A stretch of DNA of 64,000 nucleotides from Methylophaga sp. OBS1 (GTDB taxonomy: Bacteria > Pseudomonadota > Gammaproteobacteria > Nitrosococcales > Methylophagaceae). The notes under the pieces are model-generated. The model was not told the origin of the DNA. It did not search any database and saw only the letters and a list, made by a program, of their open reading frames with translations. The position numbers and the translations under genes were made by a program. Below, piece after piece: positions 56,900 through 64,000 of the stretch. Each line of letters begins with the position of its first letter. The stretch's first letter is position 1. The stretch spans positions 355,165 through 419,164 of the forward strand of contig NZ_JAPDMS010000004.1 of the NCBI RefSeq assembly GCF_026319365.1. The letters run 5' to 3'.

Positions 56900-57951
56900 G
56901 GTTCCTCCCCTTTAAGCGTTAACATTTTTTCTGTTGTTGGCGACAGGATAACACCCACTTCGGTAACAATGGCGTCAATCAAGGCAGCCGGTGTCACATC
57001 AAACGCCGGGTTTATCGCATTGACATTGGCAGGCGCAATGGGTTCACGGTAGATATGTGTCACCTCCTCGCTTAGACGCTGTTCAATTGGAATGCCGCTG
57101 CCATCAGGGATATCCCAGTCTATGGTTGATGTTGGCGCCACCACCATCATTTTGACCTTGTGATAGCGAGCCAGTACTGCCAGAGAATAGGTACCGATTT
57201 TGTTGGCAGTATCCCCATTGGCGGCGATACGGTCAGCACCGACAATCACCCAGTCCAGTTTTCCGGAAGCCATCAACAAAGCCGCCGCCGAATCGGCCTG
57301 TAGGGTCATGGGGATAGCATCCTGCATCAATTCCCAGGCGGTCAAACGGCTTCCCTGTAACCAGGGACGGGTTTCATCCACATAAACATGGTCAATCTTA
57401 CCTTCGGCATAGCCCTGCCGAATCACACCAAGCGCTGTGCCAAACCCGGCTGTCGCCAGCGCCCCGGCATTGCAGTGAGTCAGCACCTTACTCTGGCTAT
57501 CCAGCAGCGCTGCACCGCTCTGACCCATTGCGCGGTTTGCGGCCACATCCTGCTCATGCATTTTTCTGGCTTCAGTCAGCAACGCGGTTTCCGGTGATTC
57601 GCCATCTGGCAGGTTCAGGTAAAACTGGCGCATATGCTCTATCGCCCAGAAGAGATTGACCGCTGTCGGGCGGGCATTCTCCAGTCTCGCCAGAGGGGCG
57701 GTCATCGCCTGTTTCCAGGTTACACCGGCTGTATGCCAGGCCTGTCTGCCAGCAAGTACGACACCATAAGCCGCCGTCACGCCAATCGCAGGCGCCCCCC
57801 GCACCACCATCATGGTAATGGCTTCAGCAACCTGATCCGGATGGTCATACTCCAGCCATTCCTGCCGCTGCGGCAGTTGGCGTTGGTCCAATAAAAAAAG
57901 GCGTTCATCCCGCCATTGAATCGGTTCGATTGTGCTCGTTATTTTTGTCAA
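56896..57951 (-). CDS. mtnA: S-methyl-5-thioribose-1-phosphate isomerase
   Basis: Methionine salvage enzyme converting methylthioribose-1-phosphate to methylthioribulose-1-phosphate. The core motifs are TMMVVRGAPAIGVTAAYG, THCNAGALATAGFGTALGVI with the catalytic cysteine, YVDETRPWLQGSRLTAWEL, VGADRIAANGDTANKIGTYSLA and NPAFDVTPAALID. I place the start at TTG 57951, which has GAGGAG 8 nt upstream and gives the family-like start (M)TKITSTIEPIQWRDE, 351 residues. ATG at 57966 or 57984 would add residues without a ribosome-binding site. It is divergent from mtaD. Confidence 0.93.
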   Translation of the reverse strand: MTKITSTIEPIQWRDERLFLLDQRQLPQRQEWLEYDHPDQVAEAITMMVVRGAPAIGVTAAYGVVLAGRQAWHTAGVTWKQAMTAPLARLENARPTAVNLFWAIEHMRQFYLNLPDGESPETALLTEARKMHEQDVAANRAMGQSGAALLDSQSKVLTHCNAGALATAGFGTALGVIRQGYAEGKIDHVYVDETRPWLQGSRLTAWELMQDAIPMTLQADSAAALLMASGKLDWVIVGADRIAANGDTANKIGTYSLAVLARYHKVKMMVVAPTSTIDWDIPDGSGIPIEQRLSEEVTHIYREPIAPANVNAINPAFDVTPAALIDAIVTEVGVILSPTTEKMLTLKGEEP

Positions 57952-58052
57952 AAATGAACTCCTCATTACCGCCCGGCAAACCATTGGCTACCGTGAACTA
58001 ATTAAGGTGACAAGGTAGGTTTTTACCCTGTGTCGACGGTATAATCAGCTGC

Positions 58053-59375
58053 ATGCAAACCGTCGATATGATTATCAATGCGCGCTGGCTTGTGCCAGTT
58101 AACGCTTCAAAGCAGGTGCTGGAAAACCAGGCCATCATCATTAAAGATAGCCGTATTGTAGCGCTTCTTCCCATTGACGAAGCAAAACAGCAATACAGTG
58201 CCGCGTCCATACACGACATGGATCAGCACTGTCTGATTCCCGGGCTTATTAATAATCACGCACACAGTGCCATGAGCCTGTTTAGGGGATTGGCTGATGA
58301 CCTGCCATTAATGAGCTGGCTCAATGATCATATCTGGCCGGCGGAGGGCAAGTTTGTCGGTGACGGCTTTGTAGAAGCCGGCACAGCTCTGGCGGTGGCT
58401 GAAATGCTGCGTGGTGGCACCACCTGCGTCAATGATATGTATTTCTTCCCGGAAGCGACCGCCCGCATTATCGATAAAAGTGGTATGCGGGCCAGTCTGG
58501 GCATGCTGGTTATTGAGTTTCCTACCAACTGGGCAGCCAGTGTCGATGAGTATCTGCACAAAGGCCAGCAATTACATGATCGTTATCGGCACCACACCCG
58601 TATCAGCACCAGTTACGCACCGCATGCACCCTACACCGTCGCCAATAAGACTTTCGAATCTATTCTGATTAATGCCGAAGAGATGGATCTACCCATTCAT
58701 ATGCATATTCACGAGACGGCGGCCGAAGTCTCAGCCAGTGTCGAAGAGTTCGGCATGCGGCCACTGGAACGTTTACGTGATATCGGTTTGCTGTCACCGC
58801 GCCTGATTGCCGTGCATATGACACAACTGAATGACCAGGAAATGGACTGGTGCAGCGAAGCGGGTGTTCACATCGCTCACTGCCCGGAGTCCAATCTGAA
58901 ACTGGCCAGCGGCTTCTGCCCGGTGGCAGAACTCGATCGTAGAAGCGTGAATATCAGCATTGGCACCGATGGTGCAGCATCCAATAATGATCTCGATATG
59001 TTCGGTGAAATGCGACAGGCAGCATTGCTGGCCAAGGCAGTTGCCAAAGATCCCAGCAGCATTCCCGCGCATAAGGCACTGGAAATGGCCACGATTAATG
59101 CAGCCAAATCGATGGCAATGGATGACAGAATCGGTTCAATTGAAGTCGGGAAATTCGCTGACCTTGTTGCTGTCGATATGCATTCCATCGAGACCCAGCC
59201 ATTTTATGACGTGGTTTCACAACTGGTTTACGCGACTGGCCGTGATAAAGTGACAGATGTCTGGGTTGCCGGTAGACAGTTACTCAAAGACCGGCAGTTA
59301 ACGACACTGGATGAAAGCAAAGTGATCCAGGATGCCCGTCAATGGGCAAACTCCATTAAGCAGGCTGAACAATGA
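58053..59375 (+). CDS. mtaD: 5-methylthioadenosine/S-adenosylhomocysteine deaminase
   Basis: Amidohydrolase deaminating methylthioadenosine (to methylthioinosine) or S-adenosylhomocysteine. The 440 residues have the metal motif [51 protein letters not shown] and [19 protein letters not shown], in the right order. In Pseudomonas the same enzyme sits in front of ubiG, as here. Methylthioinosine phosphorylase, needed to link this step to mtnA, is not in the window. It overlaps ubiG by 4 nt. Confidence 0.95.
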   Translation: MQTVDMIINARWLVPVNASKQVLENQAIIIKDSRIVALLPIDEAKQQYSAASIHDMDQHCLIPGLINNHAHSAMSLFRGLADDLPLMSWLNDHIWPAEGKFVGDGFVEAGTALAVAEMLRGGTTCVNDMYFFPEATARIIDKSGMRASLGMLVIEFPTNWAASVDEYLHKGQQLHDRYRHHTRISTSYAPHAPYTVANKTFESILINAEEMDLPIHMHIHETAAEVSASVEEFGMRPLERLRDIGLLSPRLIAVHMTQLNDQEMDWCSEAGVHIAHCPESNLKLASGFCPVAELDRRSVNISIGTDGAASNNDLDMFGEMRQAALLAKAVAKDPSSIPAHKALEMATINAAKSMAMDDRIGSIEVGKFADLVAVDMHSIETQPFYDVVSQLVYATGRDKVTDVWVAGRQLLKDRQLTTLDESKVIQDARQWANSIKQAEQ

Positions 59376-60079
59376 GCGAACAACACCTTAATGTCGATCC
59401 CAATGAAGTGGCCAAATTCGAGGCGCTGGCCAGCAGTTGGTGGGATCTGGAAGGCCAGTCCAAACCGCTGCATGAAATAAATCCGCTTCGACTGGGGTAT
59501 ATTGCCGACCGCTGCAGACTGCAGGATGCCAATGTGATTGATGTTGGTTGTGGCGGCGGCATTCTCTCTGAAGCGCTCGCTAAAAGTGGTGCCAATGTGA
59601 CTGGTATCGATATGGGTGATATGCCACTGGATATTGCCAAACTGCACGCGATGGAAAACGGACTGGAGATTCATTATCAGCAATCTACCGCCGAAGCCAT
59701 GGCAAGCGAACATGCTGGTGAATTTGATGTCGTTACCTGTCTCGAAATGCTGGAACACGTGCCCGATCCGGCCGCGATCATTCAAGCCTGCGCCGATCTG
59801 GTCAAACCGGGTGGCGATGTATTTTTCTCCACCCTGAACCGTCACCCCAAGGCGTATCTTCTGGCTATCGTCGGTGCGGAATATGTCATGAACATGCTGC
59901 CCAAAGGTACCCATGACTATAAACGCTTTATCCGCCCCGCAGAATTGGCAAGCTGGTGCCGTCAGGCAGGCCTTCAGGTGAAGGATATCAGTGGCATGAG
60001 TTATAACCCGCTGAGCAGAGAATTCAGCCTGAGCAAGGATGTGAAAGTGAACTACTTGGTTCACTGCCGAAAAATTTAA
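59372..60079 (+). CDS. ubiG: Ubiquinone biosynthesis O-methyltransferase
   Basis: SAM-dependent enzyme that methylates both hydroxyls in ubiquinone synthesis. The 235 residues contain [25 protein letters not shown], the SAM motif [17 protein letters not shown] and [13 protein letters not shown], followed by [15 protein letters not shown]. Its product SAH is a possible substrate of mtaD upstream, which explains the coupling. mupP follows after 1 nt. Confidence 0.97.
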   Translation: MSEQHLNVDPNEVAKFEALASSWWDLEGQSKPLHEINPLRLGYIADRCRLQDANVIDVGCGGGILSEALAKSGANVTGIDMGDMPLDIAKLHAMENGLEIHYQQSTAEAMASEHAGEFDVVTCLEMLEHVPDPAAIIQACADLVKPGGDVFFSTLNRHPKAYLLAIVGAEYVMNMLPKGTHDYKRFIRPAELASWCRQAGLQVKDISGMSYNPLSREFSLSKDVKVNYLVHCRKI

Positions 60080-60080
60080 T

Positions 60081-60734
60081 ATGTCGAGATTTGATGTTGT
60101 TTTCTTCGACCTCGATGGCACCCTGGTCGACACTGCTCCCGATCTGGCTTACGCCCTGAATCAAGTGCTGCAGCAGGAAGGCCGGGCTCCCCTGCCCTAT
60201 GAAGCGATTCGTGCCGTCGCCAGTCATGGCAGCCCCGGACTCTTGAGTCTGGCCTTTGGTATCACAACCGATAACCCTGAGTTTGCCTCATTACAACAGC
60301 GCTTCGTGCAGCTTTATCAGGACAACCTGACGCGCGAATCCAATCTGTTTGAAGGCATGCAGACAGTCATCGACAAACTCGAAGATATGGGAAAAAAATG
60401 GGGAGTGATTACTAACAAACCGGCTTTTCTAACCGAGCCGCTTATGGCGGGTCTTAATCTTCAACAACGTGCAGCCTGTATCGTCAGCGGCGACACCACA
60501 GCGCAGAGCAAACCGCATCCAGCACCTATGCTGCATGCCTGCAAACTCGTGAACATAGAACCGACTGACTGTGTTTATATCGGTGATGCTGAACGAGATA
60601 TTATCGCCGGTCGCAATGCCGATATGCATACGCTTGTGGCTCGATATGGTTACCTCGGTGATGACGACCGGCCAGAAAACTGGCAGGCTGATGGCATGAT
60701 TAATCATCCGGAAGAATTGCTGCAATGGCTGTAG
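60081..60734 (+). CDS. mupP: HAD phosphatase MupP (N-acetylmuramate 6-phosphate phosphatase) or phosphoglycolate phosphatase
   Basis: A 217-residue HAD hydrolase with VVFFDLDGTLVDTAPDLA (motif I), GVITNKP (II), KPHPAPML (III) and YIGDAERDIIAGRNA (IV). It is annotated Gph in many genomes, but the position mtaD-ubiG-gph is the site of MupP in Pseudomonas, an enzyme of cell-wall recycling. Both activities are possible; context favours MupP. The next gene overlaps by 10 nt. Confidence 0.88.
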   Translation: MSRFDVVFFDLDGTLVDTAPDLAYALNQVLQQEGRAPLPYEAIRAVASHGSPGLLSLAFGITTDNPEFASLQQRFVQLYQDNLTRESNLFEGMQTVIDKLEDMGKKWGVITNKPAFLTEPLMAGLNLQQRAACIVSGDTTAQSKPHPAPMLHACKLVNIEPTDCVYIGDAERDIIAGRNADMHTLVARYGYLGDDDRPENWQADGMINHPEELLQWL

Positions 60735-61996
60735 ACTCTCCAATCATGATCACAGTGTTAATACTCACTGCGGCCCTCGCTGGCGCCCTGGTTGTGTATC
60801 TGTTGCGTGAAAAAGTCATCCGCAGGCTGGAGCGTGAAAACACCGAATTGTCGCTCAGCCTCGAGCTTGAGAAAAAACAACAAAAACAGCTGGACGATAT
60901 GCTTCAGCAGACCCAGGCACAGCTGGCGAATACCTTCAATCAGCTATCCAATGAAGCACTCAGTCGCAACAACAACAGTTTCCTGAAACTGGCAGAAGAG
61001 AATCTCAAGCGGTTTCAAAGTGAGGCCAAGGCCGACTTAAGCAGTCGCGAGAAAGCAATTGAACAACTGGTCAAACCAATCAGCGACGCTTTGCAGCAGA
61101 CCACCAAGCAAATCCACGATATAGAAAAAGAGCGCAAGGAAAGTTACGGCAGCCTGCGTACCACCATTGATCAGATGACTAAAAGCCAGCAGCAGTTGCA
61201 ACTGGAAACACAGAATCTGGTACAGGCGCTGCGTCGTCCTGAGGTGCGTGGTCAATGGGGTGAAATGACACTGCGTCGTCTGGCTGAGTTAAGCGGCATG
61301 GTCGCGCATTGTGACTTTTTCGAACAGACTCACACCACAACTGAAAATGGCAGTATTCGTCCTGACATGATCGTCAAGCTGCCCGAGAAACGCGATATTA
61401 TCGTCGATGCGAAAACGCCGCTTGATGCTTATTTGTCAGCGATTCAGGCCAAGGAAGACAGCGAACGCCAGCGTGAGCTTAAGCGCCATGCACAGGTGAT
61501 CCGCAGCCGGGTTCGGGAGCTTGCACGTAAAAACTATTGGGCGGAATACAGTAACTCACCTGAGTTTGTGGTTCTGTTTATTCCCGGTGAACAGTTCCTC
61601 GCGGCGGCACTGGAAGTCGACCCAGCGCTGCTTGAGGACAGCATGAGTCAGAATATTATTCTCGCCACGCCTACCAATTTTATTGCGCTGCTGCGGGCCG
61701 TCTCCTATGGCTGGAAACAGCAGGCCCTGGCCGAAAATGCTGAACAGATTCGTGAGCTTGGCGAAACGCTGTACAAACGCCTGTCCACATTCGGCAATCA
61801 TCTGAGCAAGCTTGGCAATAGCCTGGGCAGCACCGTCAACCACTTCAACAGTGCCGTGGGTTCTTTAGAACGGCAGGTCATGCCTGGCGCCCGGAAGTTC
61901 ACGGAAATGGGGATCAGCAGCAAAAACGAGATCACTGATCTGCCGCCGGTGGAACAACAGCCGCGTCAGGTTCAGCAATCCAGTGACGATGAGTAA
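60725..61996 (+). CDS. rmuC: DNA recombination protein RmuC
   Basis: A 423-residue RmuC: one N-terminal membrane helix (about residues 9-27), a long coiled coil (about 30-165, with KKQQKQLDDMLQQTQAQLAN), and the nuclease-like domain with GQWGEMTLRRLAELSGM, RPDMIVKLPEKRDIIVDAKTPLDAY and EFVVLFIPGEQFLAAALE. The start at 60725 has GGAAG 10 nt upstream; ATG at 60746 is also possible. It limits inversions between short repeats in E. coli. It overlaps hpnC. Confidence 0.93.
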   Translation: MAVDSPIMITVLILTAALAGALVVYLLREKVIRRLERENTELSLSLELEKKQQKQLDDMLQQTQAQLANTFNQLSNEALSRNNNSFLKLAEENLKRFQSEAKADLSSREKAIEQLVKPISDALQQTTKQIHDIEKERKESYGSLRTTIDQMTKSQQQLQLETQNLVQALRRPEVRGQWGEMTLRRLAELSGMVAHCDFFEQTHTTTENGSIRPDMIVKLPEKRDIIVDAKTPLDAYLSAIQAKEDSERQRELKRHAQVIRSRVRELARKNYWAEYSNSPEFVVLFIPGEQFLAAALEVDPALLEDSMSQNIILATPTNFIALLRAVSYGWKQQALAENAEQIRELGETLYKRLSTFGNHLSKLGNSLGSTVNHFNSAVGSLERQVMPGARKFTEMGISSKNEITDLPPVEQQPRQVQQSSDDE

Positions 61997-62891
61997 CCCT
62001 AAACTCGAGGCAGCCTATACCTTCTGTCTTGAGCTCGCCCAGTCCCATTATGAAAACTTTCCGGTCGCTTCGGTTCTGTTACCGAAACGTCTGAGACGAC
62101 CTATCAGCGTTATCTATGCCTTTGCGAGGACGGCTGATGACTTTGCCGATGAAGGTAATCTCGGTCAGACAGAACGCTTAGCTAGACTTAATGGCTTCAG
62201 TCACGCGCTGGAGCAAATCAACCAGGGCCGCTATCAAGGCAATGACCCTATCTTTCTTGCCTTAGAGGATGTTATTAGCCATCACAGGCTGCCTCTTAAG
62301 CTGTTTGAGGATCTTTTAACCGCATTCAAACAGGATGTCGTCAAATCGCGTTACGCTGACTTTAATGAAGTCTTGAATTACTGCCGTTACTCAGCCAATC
62401 CGGTGGGCCGTTTATTACTGCACCTTGCGATATCACCCAGTGAACGCCAACTTCAGCAGTCAGATGCCGTTTGTACCGCATTACAGCTGATTAATTTCTA
62501 TCAGGATATTGTTCAGGATTATCGAGAGCAGGATAGAATCTACATCCCGCAACAGGAACTGTCAGCTGCCGGCCTGAAAGAGCATGAGCTGGTTGCCAGC
62601 AATAGCGAATCCATTGCTGTTGTTGTCCGCAGTCTCTACCAGCGCACTACCCGACTCATGCAACAGGGTTACCTGCTAGGTGCCTCATTACGCGGCAGAT
62701 TGGGCTGGGAAGTCAGAGCCATGACCTTAGGCGGTATAACTACGCTTCACCATCTTTCACAGCAAACAGATGATAATCTGCAAAGCAGACCCAGACTGAC
62801 TAAGCAGCAAATGCTGTTAATTCTGTTTCTTGCCGCCTGTCCTAAAGTTTATAGCAGACACTGTGAAAAGATCTTCAACTCAATGCTATAA
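61989..62891 (+). CDS. hpnC: Squalene/phytoene synthase family protein, HpnC type
   Basis: HpnC forms hydroxysqualene from presqualene diphosphate, in a three-enzyme squalene route with HpnD and HpnE. The 300-residue protein has the first aspartate-rich motif DDFAD at 50-54 and the second QDIVQD at 172-177, and NFPVASVLLPKRLRRPISVIYAFAR and YCRYSANPVGRLLL, which favour HpnC over CrtB. hpnD, hpnE and a hopene cyclase are not in the window. Starts at 61983 and 61989 are both possible; the gene overlaps rmuC by 8 nt from 61989. Confidence 0.88.
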   Translation: MSNPKLEAAYTFCLELAQSHYENFPVASVLLPKRLRRPISVIYAFARTADDFADEGNLGQTERLARLNGFSHALEQINQGRYQGNDPIFLALEDVISHHRLPLKLFEDLLTAFKQDVVKSRYADFNEVLNYCRYSANPVGRLLLHLAISPSERQLQQSDAVCTALQLINFYQDIVQDYREQDRIYIPQQELSAAGLKEHELVASNSESIAVVVRSLYQRTTRLMQQGYLLGASLRGRLGWEVRAMTLGGITTLHHLSQQTDDNLQSRPRLTKQQMLLILFLAACPKVYSRHCEKIFNSML

Positions 62892-63015
62892 AGCAGTTAG
62901 AGGACAGCTTACCTCTTAAGTAGCATGATGTCCTACCCACTAAGAGTCATTGCCCCCAATATGCATCCCTGAGAAAGTCACTGTTCTATTATTTTGTTCG
63001 TTTTAAGGAGCGGGT

Positions 63016-63399
63016 ATGAAAACAGTCTCTTTCGGTAATATTACTAAGCCCAATGTTGATCCGATCACCACTGATCTTGACGGCTGGGTACCAACAGATG
63101 GCCAGCCCACCATGAAAACCTGGCTGGAACATGTTCCAGAAGATGGTCATTTTCTGACCGGTTTCTGGGAAGCCACGCCCGGTACATACCAAGTCACCTA
63201 CAACGCCGACGAAATGGTCCATATGTTTGAGGGCAAAGCGACACTGACTGACGCTGATGGCAATTCCGTTACCTATAAAGGCGGTGACAGCTTTGTGGTG
63301 GAAGCTGGTTTTAAAGGTACCTGGAAAACAGAAGAAACGGTGCGAAAGATATTTGCTATCAGAATGCCTGAGGGGGTTTCTGCACCGTTTTCTGCTTAG
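63016..63399 (+). CDS. Cupin-domain protein (DUF861/cupin_3)
   Basis: A 127-residue single cupin. TFGNITKP-like VSFGNITKPNVDP opens the protein, GFWEATPGTYQVTYNADEMVHMFEGKATLTDADG is the first cupin motif and YKGGDSFVVEAGFKGTWKTEETVRKIFAI the second. This is the DUF861 family, in which (S)-ureidoglycine aminohydrolase-like folds occur; the substrate here is unknown. AAGGAG lies before the ATG. It stands alone. Confidence 0.9.
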   Translation: MKTVSFGNITKPNVDPITTDLDGWVPTDGQPTMKTWLEHVPEDGHFLTGFWEATPGTYQVTYNADEMVHMFEGKATLTDADGNSVTYKGGDSFVVEAGFKGTWKTEETVRKIFAIRMPEGVSAPFSA

Positions 63400-63645
63400 G
63401 TTTTATACACAAAAAGACAAGGCTCTGTTAATGAGGTTGGCCTTTCTTTTATCTATCTTGACCTGCTTTAAATGGGCACATCCTGCGCCGAGCCTTCCGG
63501 ATAACTGGCGGCGTCGATATCGGTTTATCTCCAAGGATGGAGTGTATGCAAAGCCATGTATGGAACATGGCTTGTCCGGACAGATTTGTCACATGGGGAC
63601 TTCCCTGAATCAAGAGAAGTCATGTCAGGGGTTTAGATATAAAAA
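63400..63645. other. Gap between the cupin gene and the rRNA terminator
   Basis: This 246-bp stretch holds a plus-strand reading frame from ATG 63431, 76 codons beginning MRLAFLLSILTCFKWAHPAPS, which looks like a signal peptide. Its last codons run through the rRNA operon terminator, and I see no ribosome-binding site or family match. I do not call it a gene. Confidence 0.3.
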
Positions 63646-63669
63646 AACCCGACTCATTTGAGTCGGGTT
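63646..63669 (-). terminator. Terminator of the rRNA operon
   Basis: AACCCGACTCA and TGAGTCGGGTT form an 11-bp perfect stem with a 2-nt loop; on the minus strand it is followed by a run of T. It lies 15 nt beyond the 3' end of 5S rRNA. Confidence 0.92.
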
Positions 63670-63683
63670 CTTTTTATATAAAA

Positions 63684-63800
63684 GCCTGGCAGTGACCTAC
63701 TTTCACATGGGAACTCCCACACTATCATCGGCGCAGAGCTGTTTCACTTCTGAGTTCGGGATGGGATCAGGTGGTGCCAACTCGCTATGGCCGCCAGGCA
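63684..63800 (-). rRNA. rrf: 5S ribosomal RNA
   Basis: Read on the minus strand, it starts TGCCTGGCGGCCATAGCGAG and ends GTAGGTCACTGCCAGGC, the closing helix of gammaproteobacterial 5S rRNA. Internal blocks CCCATCCCGAACTCAGAAGT and GATGATAGTGTGGG are conserved. About 117 nt long, complete. Confidence 0.98.
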
Positions 63801-63870
63801 TAAACGGTATAAGCTAGCTTTCAGTCTAGCTCGTGGAATTCGGTAACAAGGGGAAAAACATCGTCTTTCC

Positions 63871-63893
63871 AACCCCAAGCCTAACTTGGGGTT
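63871..63893 (-). other. Stem-loop in the 23S-5S spacer
   Basis: AACCCCAAG and CTTGGGGTT pair perfectly over 9 bp with a 5-nt loop, just after the 23S 3' end on the minus strand. It may be a processing signal. No tRNA lies in this spacer. Confidence 0.6.
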
Positions 63894-63896
63894 ATA

Positions 63897-64000
63897 TGGT
63901 CAAGCCTCACGGGCAATTAGTATTGGTTAGCTTCATACATTACTGCACTTCCACACCCAACCTATCAACGTGGTAGTCTTCCACGGCCCTTCAGGGACTT
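63897..64000 (-). rRNA. rrl: 23S ribosomal RNA, 3' end only
   Basis: The last ~100 nt of 23S rRNA on the minus strand, continuing beyond the window. The stretches GTTGATAGG, GGGTGTG and CTAACCAATACTAATTGCCC, followed by GTGAGGCTTGACC, match the 3' end of the gammaproteobacterial molecule. The end is placed after GCTTGACC, which would pair with the 5' end of 23S; it is accurate to a few bases. Confidence 0.97.

Noticed and set aside
59339..60133. Long minus-strand frame of 264 codons
   Set aside because: It is antisense to ubiG, which is a well-supported gene with all motifs; the opposite frame has no recognisable domain.
63431..63661. 76-codon frame with a signal-peptide-like start
   Set aside because: It runs into the rRNA terminator and has no ribosome-binding site or homologue that I recognise; kept only as a remark on the gap.
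63801..63896. tRNA gene between 23S and 5S
   Set aside because: The spacer is under 100 nt and folds only into two short hairpins without a cloverleaf.

Overview
The window looks like chromosomal core sequence of a gammaproteobacterium, probably a marine methylotroph of the Methylophaga/Piscirickettsiaceae kind. The class is supported by gene order: mraZ-rsmH-ftsL-ftsI-murE-murF-mraY-murD, rpsF-rpsR-DUF2232-rplI-dnaB-alr, rsmI/lpoA-yraN-dolP, ribH-nusB-thiL-pgpA and a Pseudomonas-like mtnA/mtaD-ubiG-mupP neighbourhood. The genus is a guess from overall protein character, an MxaD-like periplasmic protein, APS-type sulfate assimilation and a lone hpnC; no methanol dehydrogenase gene lies in the window. 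There is no prophage, insertion sequence, CRISPR array or tRNA that I can see.

Layout. 1-8550 (minus): the division and cell-wall cluster, with murD cut by the window edge; its promoter and three 10-bp-phased MraZ boxes sit upstream of mraZ. 9003-16315 (plus): an aa3 cytochrome c oxidase operon with its assembly factors (coxB, coxA, ctaG, coxC, surf1, a SCO-like protein, ctaA, ctaB). 16406-18683: a Yip1 membrane protein and a diguanylate cyclase. 18693-19040: RNase P RNA (minus). 19063-23787: rsmI, lpoA, yraN, dolP, hemJ and a PilZ protein. 23784-31531 (minus): radA, alr, dnaB, rplI, a DUF2232 protein, rpsR, rpsF, rlmB and an OmpA-type lipoprotein. 31622-35420 (plus): moaB, a glutaredoxin-like protein, a secreted hydrolase, rnd and a PfkB kinase.

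35444-40988 (minus): pgpA, thiL, nusB, ribH, apaH, a DUF934 protein and cysI. 41268-42225: a DUF3465 protein and a DNA glycosylase. 42410-44587: katG. 44864-49203 (minus): cysN, cysD, cysH, a TusA-like protein and a TauE/SafE permease, divergent from a cysB-type regulator. CysH is of the iron-sulfur APS reductase type and no cysC is seen, so the likely route is sulfate to APS (CysDN), then sulfite (CysH), then sulfide (CysI with the DUF934 protein).

51386-55300: a TPP riboswitch controls a TonB-dependent receptor, followed by a YkoF-like thiamine-binding protein, a PnuC/PnuT-type transporter and a HAD phosphatase; together they look like a thiamine uptake locus. 55308-57951 (minus): mtnA is coupled to an SDR enzyme and a degenerate APH-fold protein. 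58053-62891 (plus): mtaD, ubiG, mupP, rmuC and hpnC. The window closes with a cupin gene and the 3' end of an rRNA operon on the minus strand (23S partial, 5S, terminator).

The least explained parts are: the cysD-cysN spacer, which holds two related inverted-repeat elements in opposite orientation inside a reading frame that exactly fills the gap; the mtnA-SDR-degenerate kinase operon; and rlmB, which has no ordinary start codon in a position that would include its conserved N-terminus.
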